Assembly: GCA_023548195.1 (NCBI GenBank)
Contig: JAJHZJ010000695.1
Coordinates: 434,001 to 498,000 of the forward strand
Reading direction: 5' to 3'
DNA from: Bettongia penicillata ogilbyi
Taxonomy: Eukaryota; Chordata; Mammalia; Diprotodontia; Potoroidae
Length of the DNA stretch: 64,000 bases
Below, piece by piece: positions 56,757 through 64,000 of the stretch. A program made the translations under genes and the position numbers. Position 1 is the first letter of the stretch, and each line of letters begins with the position of its first letter. Under the pieces are notes generated by a model, which made no database searches, was not told the DNA's origin, and saw only the letters and a program-made list of their open reading frames with translations.

Positions 56757-56772
56757 CTGAAAAAACGAGTAA
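56757..56772 (-). promoter_or_regulatory. Splice acceptor before receptor 3 coding exon
   Basis: On minus, 'ctcgttttttcag' ends at 56757, leaving 42 bases of 5' UTR before the ATG. Confidence 0.55.
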
Positions 56773-57285
56773 GAGATCCAAAAAGATAATAAATTGAGCT
56801 TATTTTGGAGACAATTCTAACTTGTAGGGGTTGTAATGAGGTAAGAGAATGGGGGTTTAACTAGTCATTGAACTCAGATGTTATCAAAATTATCACAATT
56901 ATCTGGGAAAACAGTTAAAGACATATAGTTTACTCAATGCTCACTTTTTCTCCAGGAAATCTTCAAGATTCAAGTAACTCTAACATTATATTGCGGGGTA
57001 TCCCATTCTTTTGAAGGGAGGGAAAGAGGGATGAACTCTCTCCATAGCTAGGATAATCAGTAATGATGATTTACCATGTTGGAAAGCTACAGAGAGAGCC
57101 ACCTCCAGAAGTCCTCCACTTTAAACAAGTATGGAATCAGAGAATGTAGAAGAGAAAGTTGAGGCCTGGGAGGTGAAGTGAAACTTCAAAGGTTTGGCAT
57201 ACCTAAGGTCAAAGGCCAAGTCGGGATGACAGCTAAAACTAAAATCTAAGTCTCATGAATCTATCTAATGACTTTTCCATCTCCC
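56773..57285. other. No gene seen
   Basis: Upstream flank of receptor 3. 57165-57290 has reversed SINE-like phrases ('gaggcctgggaggtgaagtg'). Confidence 0.35.
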
Positions 57286-57289
57286 AACG

Positions 57290-57960
57290 ATCCACTCCAA
57301 AAGCTAATGCCTTCCTTCTGAGATCAAATTCTACTTATTTACATTGTACATATCTTGTGTTCACAGTTATCTGCATGTTTTATTTCCATTAGAAGATGAG
57401 CACCTTGAAATCAGAAAGTGATTTTTTTTCATTTCTTTGTATTCCCAAATCCTTAGAAGAGTGTCATAATTAATACATGCTTTTTGAATGAATGACTGTT
57501 TCCACTACAGCAAAATGCCTTCTGTGTTTCTAATGATTATAGGAGATAAGGTATACAGAGAAAGTGAAAATTACACGTGGTTTGGGGCAAATGGTTGTAG
57601 ATATAATTTATGTAAACAAATGATTGTGAATCCATTAGGATAGAGATCTATGAAAAAGCAACATGAAGAATCTTGTGAGAAACCATAATATCCAAACAGC
57701 CATTAGTGCTAACTATACTACCATTATCAACAAGCATTTATTGTGTGCTTATATTAATGTGTCAGGCAATATACATTATTGTATGTTATGGTATGCATGG
57801 TTGTATATAGTATTTTTAATTTAAGTATGAAATTTAAGTAATTTTTCTATCTTTTTGCTAGACTGTGAGTTCCATGAGGCTAGCTGCCTGTGTTTATAAA
57901 TTTTTTTCACCATCTCTATAATCTAATATAGGGTTTATTGATGTTAGGAAGGAAGGAAGC
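57290..57960 (+). repeat. L2-type and other ancient repeat fragments
   Basis: 'gaagatgagcaccttgaaat', 'attcccaaatccttagaaga' and 'tttttgaatgaatgactg' (57290-57500). A repeat phrase 'caacaagcatttattgtgtg' at 57728. 'gactgtgagttccatgaggc' at 57862. Confidence 0.5.
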
Positions 57961-58004
57961 AAGGAAATGTGTGTATATTAACCATCTCCTATATGACAGG
58001 TATT

Positions 58005-58208
58005 GTACAAAGTGCTTTACACATATTTTCTTGTTAGATCTTCACAGCAACCTCAAGAGGTATGATTATCTCTATTTTACATGGAGGCATGGAAAGGTTA
58101 AGTGATTTGCATGGGGTCCCACAGGGAAATGTCTAAGGGCAGATTTGAATTCAGGTTTTCATCATTCCAGGTTTAGCACTCTCTCAACTGTGTCACCTAG
58201 CTGGATTT
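58005..58208 (-). repeat. MIR-type SINE, antisense
   Basis: 'aaagtgctttacacatattt', 'gaaaggttaagtgatttgca', 'tttgaattcaggttttcatc' and 'caactgtgtcacctagctgg' make a near-complete reversed copy. Confidence 0.75.
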
Positions 58209-59745
58209 CACATATGATAATTAGTAAAAGAATCAAACCTGAACTCAAAACTTAACTTTAAACACAATATCTCACTCTAAGACAACTTTTCCCCTCTTTT
58301 ATTTGATTCTCTCAATTTTCCTGTGAAAATGGAAGGCAGAGATTATTGACTGATGAAACTCCAGAGTTTAAGAGACTTTAAGACCAAACTGTGAGTCAGT
58401 TTTGAAGCCAGAACTAGAAGCCAGGATTTTTATCTCTGTATCCAGAAGTTTCTACTATACCACATTGCCTAATCTATGTAGGGCATGAATTTTTGGCTTC
58501 ATTTGCTATAAGTAATTTTTAGATAAGAAATATCCCTCTACCATTACAGATTGAAATCTCTGCAATTTTTAGTCTTAGAAAATTGCCTGGTGCATTGAGA
58601 GGTTCTGTTACTCTCATAGGGCTACATGACTGGTGTCAGAGGCAGGACTTAATCTCAGATCTTCCTGACTTAGCTCTCTATTCCCTGCACAAAACTGTCC
58701 TTTCTACCTAATTTGTTTAAAGCAAGGAGTGTTCAAATAGCATGTATAAAGAACACTGTATGTGAAATTTGAATGATTTGGATTGTCTTGCCTTGCCATT
58801 CAGGCAAGTCATAAATGTCTTTGTGATTCCAGTTCTTCTTCTACAAATAAAGAATAATTATACTTTCATTATCTTCTCTCCAAGGATGTTCTGAAAATTA
58901 AACATAATAATGGATATAAAGCACCCAGAAATCAAAACACCATGTTATTGAATTGCTTATCATCATCATCATCATCACCATCGTTATGTCTTTACTTCAT
59001 TCATTCCTATGCATAATCATGGCATGACGGTAGCACTGAGTTCTCGAAGACTATAGCAATAGGACATAGTCTCTAGATGTTCCAGTCAAGCTAGAAAAGC
59101 TTTGTGTTTATGTCAACTAATATATTGTTTACCTCTTATTCCAGTACTACTCTATGCAAATGCAGAGAGGCATATGTTAGAAGGGTGTACAAAAGCTGAT
59201 GAAGTTGAGGGGTCACAGCAATTCATGAAGTTGGTCTACAAAGATATATTGGGACCCAATCGATATTAGTATGTTCTGCTCTATGTTGGGAAGAATACAG
59301 AAGGATTCTAAGACATGATTCCTGCTTTACAATATCTAACAGTACAGGGTATAGCAAAGAACTGCATGGTCTTCACAGAGAGAGAAATAATATCAGATGA
59401 ATGGTGGAAGTGCGGTGCATAAAGCTGGCAAAGGGAGAAATCAATGTTCATAATGGTGAGGTGCAGATAACTGGTTGATTCATGAAAAATGAAAGATCAG
59501 AGGAAGTGAGACTTCTTGAAGGAAGTGACGTTTTAGTAGGTTTTAAAAAAGATGAGTGGCAAAGATTGCAAAAATGGAAAATGATAAATGTTGGAGGAGC
59601 TGTGTTAAAACAGGCACATTGATGCACTCTTGGAGCACCTGGAAATAGTTCTAAAAATTCTAGAAATCAATTTTAAATTATATCAACTGCTACTGAATAA
59701 TGCACTCAACTGTACCACTGCTAAGCTCATAACCAAAAAGAAATT
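58209..59745. other. Degraded SINE pieces, no gene
   Basis: 58570-58690 is a reversed SINE scrap ('cttaatctcagatcttcctg'). 58800-58925 is SINE-like in sense. 59310-59600 resembles the ancient repeat at 48905. A CAT run lies at 58955-58980. Confidence 0.4.
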
Positions 59746-59751
59746 AAAGAA

Positions 59752-59876
<125 letters not shown>

Positions 59877-60585
59877 AAAATTGGGTTTTCTTAAATATTG
59901 AATATGTATATTTATATTTCTCCTCCCACTCCCCCTCAATGGATTAGAGGCTAAGAAGGCGAAAAATAAACTTTTGCTACTTTTTGTATAGAGAAAGTAT
60001 AGTTATGCTACAGATATGAATTGTTTCATGAACTTTCAGGTGAGCTTATTGTACACTTAATTTTACTTCCCTGTTGACCCTGTTACAGGAAGTCTCTCAC
60101 AAAGTAGAAACAATCTGTAAATGTGTTAATGTAATGTAAACATGAAATACATAAATAATTTTTTTAAGATGTGAGAGACATGAAGTAAGGGACATATGGT
60201 ATTTCCTTTATACCTTCAAAGTTGGAGATCTGTCTGTCCTTCTTGAGGTTTACAACAACCATCAGCCTATTGATGAGCCCAGGTGTGTAACTACTCAGTG
60301 TATAGATGATTACCAGCAAGTAATTTATGTTTTCAAATTTAATTTCATGCAAATACTAACTCCGTTGACATATGCGGGTCACACAAATTCTCAGAGCGTC
60401 ATTTCCTCATTGGTAAAATAGTGATCGTAACTCTTGTACATCCTTTTTCCTGTGAAGAAAGAACTTTTCCCACTTCAAAGCACTACAGAAAATTATATTA
60501 TTGTTCATTTTACTCTCCATTTTGCCATTGTTTCATTTCCAATTACTTATAGACATGCTTAGGTAGCCTCTTGAACAAGAATTGG
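59877..60585. other. No gene seen
   Basis: Contains a SINE-like scrap near 60380-60500 ('ctcattggtaaaatagtgat'). Confidence 0.4.
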
Positions 60586-60589
60586 ATCT

Positions 60590-60935
60590 ACCTTTATGCC
60601 TTTGTTTTCATTGTTTGCAGTGCATTGTTTGAATGATATGTTATTATCCATCCTTGAAAGTCCAACCCAGACTCCACTCCCTCATGTAGCTGTCCTTCCT
60701 TGAGTCCCTTAGTCAATACTGATTTTCCCTTTGGACACTACACAAGAATGACAGTGCACCACACATAGGCATTTATCATATATTGCAATTATTTGTATTG
60801 ATATGTCCCCCTTCTAGACTTTAAGGTCTATAGGAGTAAAGGTCATGTTTTACCAAAATTTTCTATCTCCTCCATTAACACAAAAGGGCTTTACACACAA
60901 TAGGGGCTCAGTAAACATATTGTTGGATTACTGAA
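60590..60935 (+). repeat. L2-type LINE 3' end
   Basis: 'gtagctgtccttccttgagt', 'gactttaaggtctataggag' and 'acaataggggctcagtaaac'. Confidence 0.6.
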
Positions 60936-62265
60936 CATAAATATGTTCCTAGCCATTTTCCCTGTTTTTCTGAAAGTCACACATAAAAAAATACCCTCAA
61001 TACTATTCAATATTTTTAGAATGGCTACAGATCATGACATTGATCAGGACTGTGACACATGCTGTCACTTACCTGGCACATGTAGTGAGAAATCCTGGTG
61101 AGTCGTAGTGACTTCGCAGAAAAATCATAGAATTTAATAAAAAGTATGTGTATGATGGTAAATGAATATTCAGAGAAAAATAACAAACTGGGTCAGTTGG
61201 AAAAAGAATCAGAAAATGAAAAAGCTGGAAGAGAATTTACAAATCATTTAATAATACCTCCCACTCCATCCCACAGCTCCTTTTAAAAATAAAAAAAAGA
61301 AAACAGACTCAGAGAGGAGTGATTTGCTTAATATCACACAGTAAGTCTGTCCTTCCACTACAACTAGAATATTGCCCTCTTAAGTTTCACCCCATACTCT
61401 TTCCAGACTAGGTACTGGGATTATACAAATAAGAGAGGTACTCTCTAATTTCAAATTGCTCACCATCTGGATGTTAAAGTACCACTCATAGATATGTGGA
61501 TACAATGAGTGGCACATAGCACAACATTGTTAATTGAATAATAAGACATTATAGAGTAAATAATTAAAATCAAGTAACTGACAAATAAACAGCATCAAAT
61601 CATCTACCTCTGAAAATAAAAATTAAAACAAACTGTTGCCCAGAGAAAAATACTGGTGCCCAGTCGCTGAACTTCCCATTCTTATCAGCCTTCCTCCCCT
61701 CTCTCACTCACCTTCACACCTGATCCTACTATTCTGAAGCATATTCAAAGCTCTGTTCTTTACCTCCTGAGTCCAGTAATGTTTATTCACTCCAACTTCC
61801 TATTTCATCTTTTCACTTACCACCTCTCAGATCTCAGAAACCCTTACTTGCTTTCTTTTAACCTCTTCACTCTCCTGTAAATCCATGATCTACTTTGTGT
61901 CAGATAGTACATCTCCTCTATTAAGGAACTAACTCCCTACCACAGATAGGCAGGACCTACTTGAAGCTTAATGTAAGGCAGGATGGAAGATAGAGACAGA
62001 ACCTACCCAAGAGACTTGGGTGTTCTATTGAGATTAACTGAAGCCTTACTGGTGCAAAGAGTTTTCAGTGTTCACATGCCAGTTTTTATATTCAATGAAC
62101 TACCCAGAAATATTGGGGGGAGGAGCCACTGGTCTTCCGGGCACTCTTTTAGATGGGAGGTCCTTGGAGGATTACCTTACTTGGTGTCGAGACATTTAAT
62201 TTCAGTGTTTAACTCCAAAAGGTAATAGTGATGTGACTGCCTCTCCTTTTTCATCTATGCATACT
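60936..62265. other. Repeat scraps, no gene
   Basis: 61290-61345 is a reversed MIR piece ('cagactcagagaggagtgat'). 61720-61910 resembles L2. The 80-codon frame at 61983-62225 has no known motif. Confidence 0.4.
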
Positions 62266-62269
62266 GACT

Positions 62270-62530
62270 TCTCTGTTTTCCTTTAAAACCCATCTAAAAT
62301 TTCATGTTTTATAGGAATCTTTTTCTAACTCCTCTTAATTCCAGCACTTTCCTTCTGTTAATTATTATCTTTTTGTCCTGTGTATAGCTTGTTTGAACAT
62401 ATTTGTTTACTTATTATGTTCCCCATTAGATTATAATATTCTTGAGGTCAGGGACTGTTTTTCACTCTTTTTGATATCCCCAGCACTTAACACAACATTT
62501 AGCACACAATAGATATTTGTAAATGTTAGT
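62270..62530 (+). repeat. L2-type LINE 3' end
   Basis: 'attataatattcttgaggtc', 'gatatccccagcacttaaca' and 'cacacaatagatatttgtaa'. Confidence 0.65.
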
Positions 62531-63020
62531 CGCCTTATTGACCTAGGAAAAATAATTTACCTATACTGAGCTTCATTTTGATCATGTATAATATGGGAAT
62601 ACTACTTGTATCACTTATCTCACAGGGTTACTGTAAGGAAAATACTTTGTAAACCTTAACGCTGTCCTTAAAAACGTAAATCCTGATTGGTGTCATCCAA
62701 GGTTAAAAAAAAAAGGCCATATGTGTACTCTATTTACTTTAGCTGAGAGAACTGGTGAATGAGTGGAATGTGGAGATTAAATATTGTACTACAGGAATAC
62801 TGAGTTGTCCAATTTGATGACCAGGTTCAGAAATTTCAGACCTTTCTGACATCTAGACTCATGATTTACTTGAATGTACAAGTTAATCCATGCAAAATAT
62901 CTAGGACAAAGGTTGTGACAGTTTTGGTGAGTTCAGCTCTGTATGCCATATTTTAGGAAGAAAAGTTAAGAGCCAGAATACTTTCAGAAGGAAAATATCA
63001 GGAAAAATAAGATAGCAAGA
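62531..63020. other. SINE scrap, then no gene
   Basis: 62550-62665 is SINE-like in sense ('tatctcacagggttactgta'). The rest is unassigned. Confidence 0.4.
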
Positions 63021-63024
63021 AAAT

Positions 63025-63480
63025 TAAAAACAAAATTGATGTCCCATAATTGGGGAATGACTAATCACTGGTAAAAAAAAATACAATTGAAACATCATGT
63101 TATGAGAACAAAATCTATGAATATTATACTACATAGAAGCATAGAAAAATATGCACAAACTGATGCAAAACAAAATAAGGAGAATTAAAATGTAATAAAA
63201 TCAATTAAAATTGAAACAATCATAAAGTAGCCAAAACAGAATGTTTTAGAACTCAGAATTAAAAAGAAGAAATATGAGATAATACTTCCTTCCACTCCTT
63301 GTAAGGAAAGCACAGGTGTGGATTTTCATATATTTTCATTTACAAAAATATTTTGATTAATTTGTAGTCAATTTTTTCTCTCTTTTTAATTTAAAAAAAA
63401 TATTTGTTTTAAAGGACAGCTCTCTGGGAGTAGGTGAAAAGGATACAAAGGAAATATAAGTGAAATAAAAATCAGAAATA
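63025..63480 (+). mobile_element. L1 3' region relic
   Basis: 'gatgtcccataattggggaa', 'aatgactaatcactggtaaa' and 'gcacaaactgatgcaaaaca' match the L1 segment just past ORF2 at 37330-37480. Confidence 0.6.
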
Positions 63481-63699
63481 TCAGTAAAATATATACTTAA
63501 AGTAAAAATAGAAAGCAAGAAAGTACAGTTAGATGCAGAATAATCTAATTTTTGTCACTCTCAGAATGGTCATTAATGTTTTGATGTCATTTGGGAAGAG
63601 AGTCTTCAGTGAAGTGTTAAATAATTAATGTTCAGCTGTAGTCAGTTTATAATGAAGAAAACTTATTGTAACTATTAAAAATTTAAGAATATTTTGTCT

Positions 63700-64000
63700 T
63701 TTCTCAATTACATGTAAAAATGCTCCAGATTGCTATTGATTAGAGAAATGAGAATGAAAACAATTATGAAGCATAATCTCACATGTAACAGATTGTACAA
63801 ATTTGGCAGAAAAGGAAAATGACAAATATTGGAGATGATTTGGGAAAATTGAGACACCAATGTACTGTTGGTGGAGTTGTGAAGTGATCTAACCATTCTG
63901 GAGAGCAATTTGGAACCATGCTCAAAGAGTGATAGAACTGTGTATTCCCTTTGGCCCAGCAATAGCACTATTAGGTCTATATTCCAAAGGAGAGATCAAA
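63700..64000 (+). mobile_element. L1 fragment, continues past window end
   Basis: 'aaggaaaatgacaaatattg', 'actgttggtggagttgtgaa' and 'ccctttggcccagcaatagc' match the L1 segment at 37020-37200. It is cut by the window edge, and sequence after 64000 should carry the L1 3' UTR. Confidence 0.8.

Overview
The window looks like nuclear DNA of a marsupial. No cellular gene outside the olfactory receptors is intact. The background is AT-rich and full of repeats typical of marsupials: full-length HAL1-type (half-L1) elements, L1 copies whose 3' ends read 'ttggaactcaaaatttt..' followed by 'atgtaattggga..', short SINEs starting 'ggcagctaggt', RTE-type elements, and older L2/MIR relics. The marsupial assignment is inferred from these repeat families. 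I cannot name a species.

The functional content is part of a class I ('fish-like', family 51/52) olfactory receptor cluster. There are three intact single-exon coding regions: 19843-20814 (+), 31776-32762 (-) and 55758-56714 (-). A fourth receptor at 49787-50758 (+) is broken by one CGA-to-TGA stop. A fifth, older relic at 15100-15822 (-) is 5'-truncated. All four full-length copies have a pyrimidine tract and an AG splice acceptor 5 to 42 bases before the start codon, as expected for receptors with an untranslated first exon. The genes at 19843 and 49787 are close paralogues in the same orientation.

Layout: 1-8200 holds SINE, L2, RTE and antisense L1 ORF2 relics. 8215-13195 holds two HAL1 copies placed tail to tail. 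13820-16400 holds a nested SINE with an expanded GA/GGAA tail, then the receptor relic. 19800-20855 is receptor 1. 23157-25780 is a reverse-strand processed copy of CDC16 (APC6, an anaphase-promoting-complex TPR subunit), with a poly(A) tail and a GC-rich 5' end. 31776-32767 is receptor 2. 33640-37890 is a decayed 4-kb L1 carrying a SINE inside its endonuclease domain. 38560-39600 is an L2 copy split by a solo LTR with perfect 6-bp target duplications. 40000-49400 is dense SINE/L2 with a large CCTT/CTT tract. 49775-50758 is the nonsense-mutated receptor. 52993-53097 is a U6 snRNA pseudogene. 55758-56756 is receptor 3. From about 56800 to the end there are relics only, ending in an L1 that runs off the window.

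The receptors would act alone in olfactory neurons, each as an odorant GPCR. Nothing suggests an operon-like or multi-gene system. I found no CRISPR array, no bacterial-type system and no clearly undescribed gene family. The points most worth a second look are the single-stop receptor, a short upstream ORF overlapping the start of receptor 1, the GC-rich head of the CDC16 retrocopy, and several nested insertions that can be dated by their target duplications.
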